64,000 nucleotides of DNA, from contig DIHK01000063.1 in NCBI GenBank assembly GCA_002420115.1, forward strand, positions 50,310-114,309, given 5' to 3'. Origin of the DNA: Nitrospira sp. UBA5698. GTDB lineage: Bacteria; Nitrospirota; Nitrospiria; Nitrospirales; Nitrospiraceae. The notes under the pieces were generated by a model. The model worked only from the letters and a program-made list of their open reading frames with translations, ran no database searches and had not been told where the DNA came from. Below are positions 8,847 through 17,562 of the stretch, in pieces; the first letter of the stretch is position 1; each line of letters begins with the position of its first letter. The translations under genes were made by a program, and so were the position numbers.

Positions 8847-8853
8847 GGCCCTT

Positions 8854-10002
8854 GTGAAACTGCCGTTAGCCACAGGGTCTCCCCGTTCCTGTGCCGATCG
8901 GTTGTCTCATAAACAAGGCTCTGCGCCCCCTGCGCACGGCAACGTTGTGCAAGGAGCCATCCTGACCCGTTCACGCTTGATCCTGATACTTGGGTTGTTG
9001 AGTTTGACGGCGGTTATCGTAAGTCTCGTGTGTCTTCACTTCGGAGCTCAACCGATTGCCTATGGAGAGATGCTCCGCGTGTTGATGGGCGCCATAACCG
9101 TTGATCAGGCTGAAGCGGATGGCGGTTCGGCAGATATCACACGGACGATCTTGCTCCAGATTAGACTTCCGCGGGTGTTGCTGGGATTTTTGGTCGGTTG
9201 CTCGTTAGCATCGGTGGGTGTTGTCTTACAGGCCTTGTTGCGAAACCCCTTAGCGGATCCCTATGTGCTTGGCGTCTCCAGCGGAGCGGCGCTCGGAGCA
9301 GCAGTGGGTGTCTTATGTGGAGCGGGGACGACATTCTTAGCGGAAGCGGCGTTGCCGGCGTGCGGCTTTGCCGGTGGGATCGTCGCGTTGGTGATTGTCT
9401 ATCGAATGGCGACCAACTCAGAACGCTTGCCCATTCATAGCCTGTTGTTGACCGGGGTAATTTTGAACGCCATCTTCTCCGCCTTGATCATGTTCATTAC
9501 GTCGATCCTGGATCCAAATCGTTCATATGGGATGATGGCCTGGCTGATGGGAACACTCACCTCTCCTACCTATAGTGGGCTCGTTGGGGTGCTCGTCTAT
9601 CTTTCGATCAGTCTCATCCTCCTCTTCAGACAGGTGCGTGCCTTGAATATCCTGGCATTAGGCGAAGATGCGGCTCGCTCGCTTGGTGTCGATACAGAAC
9701 GGGCAAAACGCTCCATCTTCATCTTGACGGCATTGGTCACCGGTGCCGTAGTGTCCGTCAGTGGCATGATCGGGTTTATCGGGATGGTGGTGCCCCATGC
9801 CGTGCGCCTGGCCATCGGCGCGGACCATCGACTGCTCTTACCTGCTTCAGCATTAGTCGGAGGCACCTTTCTCATGGGGGCAGATACGATAGCGCGGACG
9901 TTGATTGCACCAACAGAAGTTCCGGTCGGGATCATCACCGCTTTGGCGGGCGGGCCATTCTTTGTCTATCTCCTGCTCTGGCGAAAGGATCGGTTGGCAT
10001 GA
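8854..10002 (+). CDS. btuC: Cobalamin ABC transporter permease (BtuC-like)
   Basis: FecCD-family membrane subunit forming the translocation pore for corrinoids. About ten hydrophobic segments are visible; family motifs include RLPRVLLGFLVGCSLASVGVVLQALLRNPLADPYVLGVSSGAALGA (seen here in pieces: RLPRVLLGF, RNPLADPYVLGVSSGA), GLVHD-like coupling loop LGEDAARSLGVD, and GFIGMVVPHAVRLAIG plus the HRLLLPASALVGG end. The GTG at 8854, with TGAGG five bases upstream, is preferred (382 residues); the frame extends back to 8764 inside btuF but that part has no family similarity. Another GTG at 8947 is possible. Overlaps btuD by four bases. Confidence 0.9.
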   Translation: MKLPLATGSPRSCADRLSHKQGSAPPAHGNVVQGAILTRSRLILILGLLSLTAVIVSLVCLHFGAQPIAYGEMLRVLMGAITVDQAEADGGSADITRTILLQIRLPRVLLGFLVGCSLASVGVVLQALLRNPLADPYVLGVSSGAALGAAVGVLCGAGTTFLAEAALPACGFAGGIVALVIVYRMATNSERLPIHSLLLTGVILNAIFSALIMFITSILDPNRSYGMMAWLMGTLTSPTYSGLVGVLVYLSISLILLFRQVRALNILALGEDAARSLGVDTERAKRSIFILTALVTGAVVSVSGMIGFIGMVVPHAVRLAIGADHRLLLPASALVGGTFLMGADTIARTLIAPTEVPVGIITALAGGPFFVYLLLWRKDRLA

Positions 10003-10901
10003 GAGGGGTTCAGGAGAGTCAACCTGGTGGAGGCAACGAGCCTTGTGCGAGTGGCTTGGTCCGACCATGCGACGCCTATGAGGTGCATTCCCTTCGGTTT
10101 CGATATCAGTCGACGGATTCCTCAAGCAGCCCATGGATCCTTGATGACGTATCTTTTCAGGTTTCCCAGGGGGAAGTGCTGGGCATCGTGGGGCCCAATG
10201 GGTCAGGAAAGACCTCCCTGTTGAAACTCTTGGCCCGGCTTGCGAGTCCGCAGCAGGGCGGCATCACCTTATTCGGACGAGACCTGACAGCAATGGGGCA
10301 AGATGAGATTGCTCGTCTCGTTGGAGTGGTCCCACAAGACACACCGCAGCTCTTTCCCTTTACGGTTGCGGAAACGGTCTTAATGGGACGATTTCCTCAT
10401 CGTCCTCGAAACCGATGGGGAAGTGGCTTTGGATGGGAAAGCGGGGAGGATATGGCCATTACCGAGGATGCCATGAGGACGATGGACGTTGCCCACTTGG
10501 CCCAGCGGGCGGTAACGGACCTTTCCGGTGGGGAACGGCAACGGACGATGATTGCGCGAGCCCTGGCCCAGACACCGAACGTCTTGTTGCTTGATGAGCC
10601 GACTGCGTTTCTCGATCTGCAACATCAGGTTGAGATCGGATCTGTGTTATGTCGATTGAAAGATGAGCGTGGCTTGACGGTGGTTCTGATCTCACATGAT
10701 TTGAATCTCGTCAGCCAATATTGCGACCGCCTGCTGCTGCTTGCTGAGGGACAAGTGGTTCGGCTCGGAACTCCCGATGACGTCATCGAGCCTCTGGTGT
10801 TAGAGCAGGTGTATCGATGTCAGGTCCTCATCGATCGACATCCGACCTCGGGCGTACCTCGAGTGACATTGCCCGGTCGGCAATCCACAGGGAACAAGTG
10901 A
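9999..10901 (+). CDS. btuD: Cobalamin ABC transporter ATP-binding protein (BtuD-like)
   Basis: ABC ATPase powering corrinoid import. Walker A is GPNGSGKTSLLKLL (about residue 66), the Q-loop VVPQDTPQLFPFTV, signature LSGGERQRTMIARALAQ, Walker B NVLLLDEPTAFLD, and the switch histidine ISHDLNLV. Like FepC/BtuD relatives it has a 45-residue C-terminal tail after the ATPase core. The start ATGA overlaps the btuC stop. The N-terminal 30 residues before EVHSLRFRYQ are extra compared with most family members, so an internal start cannot be excluded. Confidence 0.93.
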   Translation: MRGVQESQPGGGNEPCASGLVRPCDAYEVHSLRFRYQSTDSSSSPWILDDVSFQVSQGEVLGIVGPNGSGKTSLLKLLARLASPQQGGITLFGRDLTAMGQDEIARLVGVVPQDTPQLFPFTVAETVLMGRFPHRPRNRWGSGFGWESGEDMAITEDAMRTMDVAHLAQRAVTDLSGGERQRTMIARALAQTPNVLLLDEPTAFLDLQHQVEIGSVLCRLKDERGLTVVLISHDLNLVSQYCDRLLLLAEGQVVRLGTPDDVIEPLVLEQVYRCQVLIDRHPTSGVPRVTLPGRQSTGNK

Positions 10902-10902
10902 C

Positions 10903-11673
10903 ATGACGCGGGGCAAGATCGCGCTGCTTCATCTTGAGACGGTTCCCGGGGCTATTGATCGGAACCGGTATGTGATTGTGGAGGCCATCAAACATGCCGC
11001 AGCAATCGACGCTCAATGGATCGTGACGCCGGAGCTTGCGGTGTGCGGACTGCAATTTGCCCATGTCGTTGGCTCTGATTGGATCCAGCCGCAACCCGAT
11101 CCGTGGATGCAACAGGTCTGCAGGCTGGTCAAGACGTTGAAACGAACAGTCTTTCTCGGTTGCCCCGAGCGAGAGGGCAGGCGGTTCTACAACTCCGTAT
11201 TTGTCATTGGTCCGACGGGCGAGATTGTGGGGCAACACCGCAAGCTCAATGTGGTGAGTGACTCGCTGTCATGGTCGCACCCGGGTGATCGTGTCGCTCC
11301 GATCGAGTGTGAGGGGATCAAGGTCGGTGTGCTTATTTGCAGTGATGCCTATACGTCGAATATCGCTCGAGCGCTGAAGTTCGAAGGGGCAGAGATGTTG
11401 GTGTCGCCCGCGTCATGGGGACCAGGCATTCATGGCCCAAATGGGGAATGGGAGCAGCGGAGCCATGAAACGGGACTTCCCGTGATCGTCTGCAATCGAA
11501 CGGGTGCAGAGCAGACACTCGATTTTTGGAGGGCGCCGAGCTTAGTTGCGAAGAATGGTGACCGGCTGCTGTCTCATACATCGGACCGATCGGCCGTCCT
11601 CACGTTTGACTGGGACTTCTCCAATATGGTACCAAGCACAACTCAATTTCGGGCAGACTATATGCGAAGCTAG
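10903..11673 (+). CDS. Carbon-nitrogen hydrolase (nitrilase superfamily) in the B12 uptake operon
   Basis: Nitrilase-superfamily amidase hydrolysing a C-N bond of an unknown amide. The Glu-Lys-Cys catalytic triad is present in the correct contexts: E in TPELAVCG (residue about 44), K in GQHRKLN (about 115), C in VLICSDAY (about 149). 256 residues is typical for this superfamily. It begins one base after the btuD stop, so it is cotranscribed with the corrinoid transporter and under the first riboswitch; a terminator-like hairpin follows it. Substrate is unknown; a corrinoid side-chain amide is a possibility but is inference only. It is not similar to CbiZ, which occurs later in the region. Confidence 0.85.
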   Translation: MTRGKIALLHLETVPGAIDRNRYVIVEAIKHAAAIDAQWIVTPELAVCGLQFAHVVGSDWIQPQPDPWMQQVCRLVKTLKRTVFLGCPEREGRRFYNSVFVIGPTGEIVGQHRKLNVVSDSLSWSHPGDRVAPIECEGIKVGVLICSDAYTSNIARALKFEGAEMLVSPASWGPGIHGPNGEWEQRSHETGLPVIVCNRTGAEQTLDFWRAPSLVAKNGDRLLSHTSDRSAVLTFDWDFSNMVPSTTQFRADYMRS

Positions 11674-11716
11674 CTCGAAAGATCGATGATGTCGTACGTG
11701 AGTACTCGTACTCAAC

Positions 11717-11739
11717 AGGGAAAGGCGCATCCCTTTTTT
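11717..11739 (+). terminator. Rho-independent terminator after the btuFCD-hydrolase operon
   Basis: Stem AGGGA/TCCCT around an 8-base loop, followed directly by a run of Ts (to 11739) and then C. It lies 43 bases after the stop of the hydrolase gene and just before the second riboswitch, separating the two units. The stem is short, so efficiency is uncertain. Confidence 0.55.
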
Positions 11740-11744
11740 CTGTT

Positions 11745-12020
11745 CAATACTGGTGGATGCCGATCGGAAGGAGGAAAGAACTCGAGCCGAGATAGACCGT
11801 CAGTGCCGGGGAAGATGGTGCAAGTCCATCACGGTGCCGCCACTGTAAGCGGGGAGTGACTCTGCATAATGCCACTGTCTTAGGGCGTGGGTCGTGAAGT
11901 GTCTCTCGTGAAGCGGAAGGGTTTTCTTGCAGTCGCTTCACGAACGACGTTTTACGTTTCACGCGAAAGATGGGAAGGCGCAGGGAAACGACGATCCGCA
12001 AGTCAGGAGACCCAACGGAC
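11745..12020 (+). ncRNA. Cobalamin riboswitch upstream of btuB
   Basis: A good match to the cobalamin aptamer: 5' TGGTGGATGCC (11751-11761), GCCGGGGAAGATGGTG, AAGTCCATCACGGTGCC, core GCCACTGTAAGCGGGGAG (11838-11855) and the 3' B12 box GTCAGGAGACCC (12002-12013). It precedes btuB by about 40 bases, including its Shine-Dalgarno, and would turn off the receptor when B12 is plentiful. The variable arm between core and B12 box is unusually long (about 150 bases). Boundaries estimated. Confidence 0.9.
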
Positions 12021-12059
12021 GGGAAACATTCATACCCTTCGAGTCAAAGGGAGGTTTTC

Positions 12060-14093
12060 ATGCATCGTGTGTATCGGTGTCCCCGGTTTGTTGTTGGCTG
12101 TTGTTTCCTTATCGCGTTTCTGTACTTCCTGCCCCCCACTCCATTTGCTCAGGACATCGCCATGGCCGATCAACAGGAGACCGTCGAGGCTCCTGATGTC
12201 GTGGTGAGTGCAACGAAGACCCCAATTCCGGCCAAACAAGTCACCAGTGCCGTTGAGGTCATCACCGGCGAGGAGATGCAACAACGGAAAATCAGAACAG
12301 TCGCCGAAGCGCTTCGATGGTCATCGGGTCTTGCGGTCTTTCAAAGTGGAGGACTCGGCACAACGGTTGATGTGCGGATGCGTGGGGGAACGCCTGAGCA
12401 GACACTCGTGTTGATTGATGGGGCGATCGTCAACAGTGCCACACTAGGCAGTTACAATTTTGCGGATCTCACGTCCGACAATATCGAACGAATCGAAATT
12501 TTGCGTGGGAGCCAGAGCATGCTCTGGGGGTCGGATGCCATGGGTGGTGTGATCAGCATCACGACGAAGCGGAGACAAGAGAAACCCAACGTCTCAGGTT
12601 TTGTCGAATATGGATCATTCAATACGATTCGAGAAGGGAGCAGTCTGGCCGGCAAGAAAGGGCCGATTGATTTTTCAGGCTCGATCGCCCGTTTGGATAC
12701 AGCCGGATTTTCAGCGATCAACTACCGACGTGGCGCAGCCGAGCGCGATGGCTACCACAACTGGCAAGGATCGGTTCGACTGGGTGCGGATTTACCCAAG
12801 GACGGACGGCTGGAGTTTAGTTTTCGTTGGATTGACGGCAGTGTGAATTTTGACGGCTTTGCCTTTAATTCGACGACCTTCGCGTCAGAGCCGGCTGATG
12901 TGTTGGGTGCCAGATCCAAAAGTGTCCAATATGTGTTTGCAGGAAATTACATGCAACCGATCACCGCCTGGTGGTCGCAACAACTCACCTTGTCACGGGC
13001 CACAGAAAATTTGGTGAGTGACGGTGGCGCAGTCGAACGGAGTCTTGTGACGGGAACCACGGGAGCCATTGGATCCCCGTTTCGGTCTCAAATCGGAACC
13101 GCGAGTAATCGGATTGAATGGCAGCACAATATTCAAGTCGGTAAACCGCTTAGATTGACGGCGGGATATCAGTTTCGCGAACAGAGAGGTGATAATCGTG
13201 ATCTCTTGACCAGCACCACCGTTTTTGAGAACAAATCCGTCAGTAGCCATGCTGGCTTTGGAGAGGCACAGTTGAATCTCTGGGATCGTGTGTTTGGTAC
13301 GGCGGGTATCCGACAGGATGAGTACAACGTATTCGGAAGCGCGACGACCTATCGAGTGACCGGAGGATATCTGGTCAAGGAGACCGGCACAAAGTTCAGA
13401 GGCAGCTACTCGACGGGTTTTCGGGCCCCCACGATCAATCAGCTGTTTTTCCCTGGTTTTGGTAACTCCAATTTGAAACCTGAAAAAAGCCAAGCGTTTG
13501 ATGTGGCCCTCGAACAGGCATTGCCCAATGATCGAGGCAGCATCAGCGTCGGGTATTTTTGGACCCGCTACCGCAATCTTATTTTGTCGGTCTTCGATCC
13601 TGCTGTCTGTACGGAGCCTGGGTCATTTGGGTTCTGTGCGCAAAATGTCGGCTTGGCTCGAGCGGAAGGTGTGGAGGTCAGCACAAAGCTGAAACTCTAT
13701 CGTGACGGGCCATGGGTGAAGAACTTGGATCTGCAGATCCAATATACCTACGCAGCGACGCGGGATATCAGTGGTGGCGCGGACACACGTCTTCCGAAAT
13801 GGCCGCTCCATCAGATTTCGACGGTACTCCGGTATCAGCCTATCGAAAGGTTGCAGGTCAGTCTGGAGGGGCGCTATGTCGGCGAGCGGTTCGGCAATAC
13901 TGGGAATGGAAATCCTACTCCCTCGTTTGTCGTCTGGAATCTGTCGGCGAGCTATGACGTGACGAAGTACCTGCAAACCTATCTCCGTTTGGATAACATC
14001 TTCAACGAGAAATACGAAGAGACACTGTTCTTTGGGACGCCGATCCGTTCCATTTTCGGTGGTGTACGGATCAATTACGACCTACCGCTCTAG
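12060..14093 (+). CDS. btuB: TonB-dependent cobalamin receptor BtuB-like
   Basis: Outer-membrane gated porin for corrinoid uptake. The ATG at 12060 has AGGGAGG upstream (12048-12054) and gives 677 residues beginning with a signal peptide (hydrophobic core around residues 10-30, ending before QDIAMADQQE). The sequence DVVVSATKTP is a TonB-box-like segment leading into the plug domain (VRMRGGTPEQTLVLIDG, IERIEILRGSQSMLWGSDAMGGVI). The remaining 500 residues form the 22-strand barrel, ending in a final strand IFGGVRINYDLPL with few aromatic residues rather than the classical terminal Phe. The reading frame is open further upstream inside the riboswitch, but that is not coding. Followed by cbiA six bases later. 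Confidence 0.92.
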   Translation: MHRVYRCPRFVVGCCFLIAFLYFLPPTPFAQDIAMADQQETVEAPDVVVSATKTPIPAKQVTSAVEVITGEEMQQRKIRTVAEALRWSSGLAVFQSGGLGTTVDVRMRGGTPEQTLVLIDGAIVNSATLGSYNFADLTSDNIERIEILRGSQSMLWGSDAMGGVISITTKRRQEKPNVSGFVEYGSFNTIREGSSLAGKKGPIDFSGSIARLDTAGFSAINYRRGAAERDGYHNWQGSVRLGADLPKDGRLEFSFRWIDGSVNFDGFAFNSTTFASEPADVLGARSKSVQYVFAGNYMQPITAWWSQQLTLSRATENLVSDGGAVERSLVTGTTGAIGSPFRSQIGTASNRIEWQHNIQVGKPLRLTAGYQFREQRGDNRDLLTSTTVFENKSVSSHAGFGEAQLNLWDRVFGTAGIRQDEYNVFGSATTYRVTGGYLVKETGTKFRGSYSTGFRAPTINQLFFPGFGNSNLKPEKSQAFDVALEQALPNDRGSISVGYFWTRYRNLILSVFDPAVCTEPGSFGFCAQNVGLARAEGVEVSTKLKLYRDGPWVKNLDLQIQYTYAATRDISGGADTRLPKWPLHQISTVLRYQPIERLQVSLEGRYVGERFGNTGNGNPTPSFVVWNLSASYDVTKYLQTYLRLDNIFNEKYEETLFFGTPIRSIFGGVRINYDLPL

Positions 14094-14099
14094 GGTTGC

Positions 14100-15473
14100 A
14101 TGAAGCAGTATCCACGACTGGTGATAGCCGGCACGCACAGCGGTGTCGGGAAAACAACCGTAACGCTGGCCATTCTGGCGACCTTACGGGAACGGGGCCG
14201 CCAGGTTCAGCCGTTCAAGGCGGGGCCGGACTTTATCGATCCCAGTCATCATCGGGCGGCGACGGGAAGGCAGTCGAGGAATCTTGATGGGTGGATGTTG
14301 GGAGCACAGGGCAACCTGGGGATCTTTACGCGTGCTGCGGAGGATGCTGACCTCTCCGTGATCGAAGGAATGATGGGGCTCTTCGACAGTAGCTCTCCAC
14401 TCAGCGATAGTGGGAGTACCGCGGAACTGGCCAAACAATTGGATGCTCCGGTTATTCTGGTCATCGACGGCAGTGCCTTGGCTCGTTCTGCCGCAGCGAT
14501 GGTGGCAGGGTATGCGCGCTTTGATCCTGCCGTACATGTGGCAGGCGTGTTGTTTAACAGGGTCAACAGTGAAGGCCATTACAAGTTGCTCAAAACCGCG
14601 GTGGAGGATGCGACGGATGTCATCGCGCTTGGGTATCTGTGTCCTGATCCCAAGTTGATCATCACCGATCGGCACCTTGGCCTGACCATGGGTCATGAAC
14701 AATCGGATCGGAGTCTTTATCATCGGTTGGCGAAAGCTGCCTTGGAGACTGTCGATCTCGATCGGATCGAATCCCTTGCACACTCATGCGCTCCCTTGGC
14801 GGAAGCTGTAAATCCTCTCGAGCATTGTCGATCCAAGACCGTTCGTATTGGCGTGGCACAGGACCAGGCCTTTTGCTTTTACTATGCGGATAATTTGGAA
14901 TTGCTCGAAGCAGGAGGAGGCGAACTAGTTGTATTTTCTCCACTGCATGATGCTAAGCTCCCCGATGATCTCGGCATGCTTTATCTGGGCGGAGGGTATC
15001 CCGAATTGCACGGTCCAGCCTTAGCGGCCAACAGGCCCATGAAGTCGGCGATCAAACAATTCGGCGCGCAAGGTGGGACGATTTATGCGGAATGCGGGGG
15101 CATGATGTATCTCACGCAGGGCCTGAGAGATTGTGATGGCCGTTTGCATGAAATGGTGGGGCTCTTTCCGGCTGAAGCGACCATGCAGCGTGCGAAGATG
15201 ACCTTGGGGTATCGCGCGCTTGAGGTGACCCGGTCTTGTGTCATCGGGCCAACTGGACTCACTGCGCGGGGGCATGAGTTTCATTATTCGACGATTGCAC
15301 CAAAAGGCCCAATGGCTTATGCGTGCATGTTGACCGATGCAGAAGGCGAGTCGAAGGGGTGCGATGGAATGATTGCCTCCAATACGTTGGGGCTCTATAC
15401 GCATCTACATTTTGGGAGCCAACCGGCATGCGCAGCGGCGCTGGTCGAATCGGCACGTCGCACCGCCCAATAA
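14100..15473 (+). CDS. cbiA: Cobyrinate a,c-diamide synthase
   Basis: Glutamine- and ATP-dependent amidation of the a and c side chains of cobyrinate. 457 residues: N-terminal P-loop amidation domain IAGTHSGVGKTTVTLAIL followed by QPFKAGPDFIDPSHH, then DGWM, and a C-terminal class I glutaminase domain with the catalytic Cys in IYAECGGMMYL (about residue 335) and the His end LYTHLHFGSQPA. The combination DGWMLG fits CbiA/CobB and not CbiP. It begins six bases after btuB, so it falls in the same riboswitch-controlled unit. This is the earliest corrin-ring step encoded here. Confidence 0.95.
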   Translation: MKQYPRLVIAGTHSGVGKTTVTLAILATLRERGRQVQPFKAGPDFIDPSHHRAATGRQSRNLDGWMLGAQGNLGIFTRAAEDADLSVIEGMMGLFDSSSPLSDSGSTAELAKQLDAPVILVIDGSALARSAAAMVAGYARFDPAVHVAGVLFNRVNSEGHYKLLKTAVEDATDVIALGYLCPDPKLIITDRHLGLTMGHEQSDRSLYHRLAKAALETVDLDRIESLAHSCAPLAEAVNPLEHCRSKTVRIGVAQDQAFCFYYADNLELLEAGGGELVVFSPLHDAKLPDDLGMLYLGGGYPELHGPALAANRPMKSAIKQFGAQGGTIYAECGGMMYLTQGLRDCDGRLHEMVGLFPAEATMQRAKMTLGYRALEVTRSCVIGPTGLTARGHEFHYSTIAPKGPMAYACMLTDAEGESKGCDGMIASNTLGLYTHLHFGSQPACAAALVESARRTAQ

Positions 15474-15511
15474 GCATCAGAATCAGGGGCCGATTAACTG
15501 AAGGTAGAGGA

Positions 15512-15733
15512 ATGAGGGGTCCTGTTGAAAAAGTCTGTGAACACTGTAGACAGCCGTTTCAATGTGTCGGGTACCAATGTTGGTGCGGCACATTGGGGAT
15601 TACAGAGCAACAGATGGACTGGATCGCTGCACAGTTTACGGACTGTCTCTGCCAGATCTGCCTAGGGAAAGTGGCAACTGGTGAGTTGGGACCACGATCG
15701 TCGTCCATCAAGGCCGAGTCGAGATTAGAATGA
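15512..15733 (+). CDS. Small cysteine-rich CWC-family protein
   Basis: 73 residues with an 8-Cys pattern: CEHCRQPFQC near the N-terminus, QCWCG in the middle and DCLCQICL near the C-terminus, matching the Cys_rich_CWC family (a presumed zinc ribbon of unknown function). The ATG at 15512 has GTAGAGG upstream (15505-15510). The ORF continues upstream in frame into cbiA, but the family motif and the ribosome-binding site favour the short form. It sits between cbiA and bluB and overlaps bluB by four bases (ATGA), so it is translationally coupled to a B12 gene; its job there is not known. Confidence 0.75.
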   Translation: MRGPVEKVCEHCRQPFQCVGYQCWCGTLGITEQQMDWIAAQFTDCLCQICLGKVATGELGPRSSSIKAESRLE

Positions 15734-16530
15734 GCCGACCACAGGGACGATTTTCTGAGCCAGAGCGTGAGGCGGTGTATCGGGTGATTTTCGAACGCCG
15801 TGACGTGCGTCGGAACTTTCTGCCGAAGCCAATCCCTGATCCGGTGTTGATGCGATTGTTAACGGCGGCTCATCATGCCGGATCAGTCGGCTTCATGCAG
15901 CCATGGGATTTTGTGGTCATCCGCAATGGCGCAACGAAACGTGCGGTGAAGGACCTCTTCATCGATGCCAACACCAAAGCCGCTGTCCGATATGCAGGTG
16001 CCAAGGGAGCACTGTACCGGCGGTTGAAGTTGGAAGGCATTGAGGAAGCACCGATCAATTTGTGTATCACATGCAGCCGGCGACGCGGTGGGCCACAAGT
16101 CCTCGGGCGCTCCACGGTGCGTGCAACGGACTTGTATAGTACCTGTTGCGCGGTTCAAAATCTCTGGCTGGCCGCCAGGGCGGAAGGAATCGGGGTCGGT
16201 TGGGTCAGCATCCTCGATCATCAGGCGCTGAAGCAAGTGGTCGGTGTTCCTCAATCGGTGACGATTCTGGCCTACTTGTGTTTAGGGTATGTCTCGAAAT
16301 TTGAACAGGCTCCTGATTTAGAGACTGCGGGGTGGCGGGAGCGGATTCCAGTTGATCAGCTCATTCACTATGAAGCATGGGGGAATCAAAGTTCAGACAA
16401 GGGGAGCAACGGATATGCGGATTACCAAGGTCTATACAAGAACGGGAGACGCGGGAAAAACCAGACTCGCCGGCGGGCAACCGGTGTGGAAGGACAGTCT
16501 TCGAGTCGAGGCGTACGGCACCGTCGATGA
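15730..16530 (+). CDS. bluB: 5,6-dimethylbenzimidazole synthase
   Basis: Flavin-destructase of the nitroreductase fold that cuts reduced FMN with O2 to make the lower ligand of B12. The signature ERRDVRRNFLPKPIPDPVL and HAGSVGFMQPWDFVVI, then LYSTCCAVQNLWLAARAEGIGVGWVSIL and PVDQLIHYEAWG, place it with BluB and not with ordinary nitroreductases. BluB proteins usually end near HYxxWG; here the frame runs on about 50 residues past that point and overlaps pduO by 116 bases in another frame, giving an Arg-rich tail with no family match. A downstream stop might be a feature of the locus or a tolerated overlap. Needs O2 in the known reaction, fitting an aerobic nitrifier. Confidence 0.9.
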   Translation: MSRPQGRFSEPEREAVYRVIFERRDVRRNFLPKPIPDPVLMRLLTAAHHAGSVGFMQPWDFVVIRNGATKRAVKDLFIDANTKAAVRYAGAKGALYRRLKLEGIEEAPINLCITCSRRRGGPQVLGRSTVRATDLYSTCCAVQNLWLAARAEGIGVGWVSILDHQALKQVVGVPQSVTILAYLCLGYVSKFEQAPDLETAGWRERIPVDQLIHYEAWGNQSSDKGSNGYADYQGLYKNGRRGKNQTRRRATGVEGQSSSRGVRHRR

Positions 16531-17011
16531 ATTGAATTCTTCAATCGGAATGGTTCGAGTTTTCAATCAAGAAATTGTCGAGCACAACAAACGGGCTGGC
16601 CAGTTGGAAGAGGAGCTTCGATGGATGCAAAACAAGCTCTTCGATGTCGGGAGTATTCTGGCGACGACACCAGGGCAGACGTTCAAGAATATGCCGCAAG
16701 TGCTGGCGAGCGATGTCACACGGCTTGAAAAAATGATCGATCGATGCCAGAAGAGTCTGGAACCGCTCAAAGAGTTCATCCTTCCCGGAGGGGGAAAAGT
16801 ATCGGGTTTTCTCCACCAGGCCAGGACAATTTGCCGTCGAGCCGAGCGCTTGTGTGTCGCGCTCTCAAAAATTGAACCGGTTGATCCGACCATCATCAAG
16901 TTCGTCAATCGGCTGAGTGATGTCTTGTTTGTCCTGGCTCGATGGGTGGCCAAGACACAGGGCGAACCGGAATTTTTATGGGAACGGGATGTCGCCAAGA
17001 ACTCGACGTAA
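16415..17011 (+). CDS. pduO: Cob(I)yrinic acid a,c-diamide adenosyltransferase, PduO type
   Basis: Transfers adenosyl from ATP to cob(I)alamin or cobinamide. 198 residues in the PduO fold: N-terminal ITKVYTRTGDAGKTRLAGG (ATP-binding loop), YGTVDELNSSIG and the C-terminal FVNRLSDVLFVLARW. The ATG at 16415 has GGGGAG eight bases upstream (16401-16406). The 5' 116 bases lie inside bluB in a different frame. Ends 23 bases past the start of cobU. Adenylation precedes CobU/CobS steps, consistent with the neighbours. Confidence 0.94.
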   Translation: MRITKVYTRTGDAGKTRLAGGQPVWKDSLRVEAYGTVDELNSSIGMVRVFNQEIVEHNKRAGQLEEELRWMQNKLFDVGSILATTPGQTFKNMPQVLASDVTRLEKMIDRCQKSLEPLKEFILPGGGKVSGFLHQARTICRRAERLCVALSKIEPVDPTIIKFVNRLSDVLFVLARWVAKTQGEPEFLWERDVAKNST

Positions 17012-17549
17012 TGCTCGGTCTGTCGGACGACCCAAGAGTCGGATCATTGTCGTGTTGGGTGGGGCCTCGTCCGGGAAAAGCGAGATCGCGCTTCAGTTAG
17101 CGGGCTCGCGGGGGCCACGTGCATTTGTCGCGACTGGGCAGGGGCTTGATGCCGAAATGGTGGAACGCATTGCGCGGCATCGGGCGACCCGTTCAGCCGA
17201 ATGGCAGACGATTGAAGAGCCTCTTGATGTGGAGGCCTGGTTTGCCAAACAGGGGGCAGAGTACCGGATCATCGTGTTTGATTGTGTGACACTCTGGTTG
17301 AGTAATTTGGTCGGGATTGGCCTCGGGGAATCAATCATTCTTGCGCACGTAGGAACACTTCTTGACGCGATGCGGCGCACCGGGGCCACAGTGATCATCG
17401 TCAGTAATGAGTTAGGGTCGGGCCTTGTCCCAGCTGAACCATCAGTGCGAGCGTTCCGTGATCTTTCCGGACGAGTAAATCAATGCCTTGCTGCAGGGGC
17501 GAATGAAGCCTATCTGGCGGTCAGTGGACTACCGCTTCGCTTGAAGTGA
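16989..17549 (+). CDS. cobU: Adenosylcobinamide kinase / adenosylcobinamide-phosphate guanylyltransferase
   Basis: Bifunctional CobU/CobP: phosphorylates adenosylcobinamide and activates it as GDP-cobinamide. 186 residues with P-loop VVLGGASSGKSEIA near residue 23, FVATGQGLDAEMVERIARHRATR, the nucleotide-binding histidine region, FDCVTLWLSNLV and the SNELGSGLVP motif. The ATG at 16989 (GGGAACGGG upstream) is chosen; an earlier in-frame ATG exists but would overlap pduO further. Overlaps pduO by 23 bases. About 13 bases separate it from cobT. Confidence 0.93.
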   Translation: MSPRTRRNARSVGRPKSRIIVVLGGASSGKSEIALQLAGSRGPRAFVATGQGLDAEMVERIARHRATRSAEWQTIEEPLDVEAWFAKQGAEYRIIVFDCVTLWLSNLVGIGLGESIILAHVGTLLDAMRRTGATVIIVSNELGSGLVPAEPSVRAFRDLSGRVNQCLAAGANEAYLAVSGLPLRLK

Positions 17550-17562
17550 GGAAAGGAGCGTG

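Noticed and set aside
11970..12059. N-terminal extension of the btuB frame
   Set aside because: Lies in the cobalamin riboswitch; a strong Shine-Dalgarno and signal peptide start at 12060.
14184..14783. 199-residue minus-strand frame inside cbiA
   Set aside because: Opposite the cbiA amidation domain; no motif.
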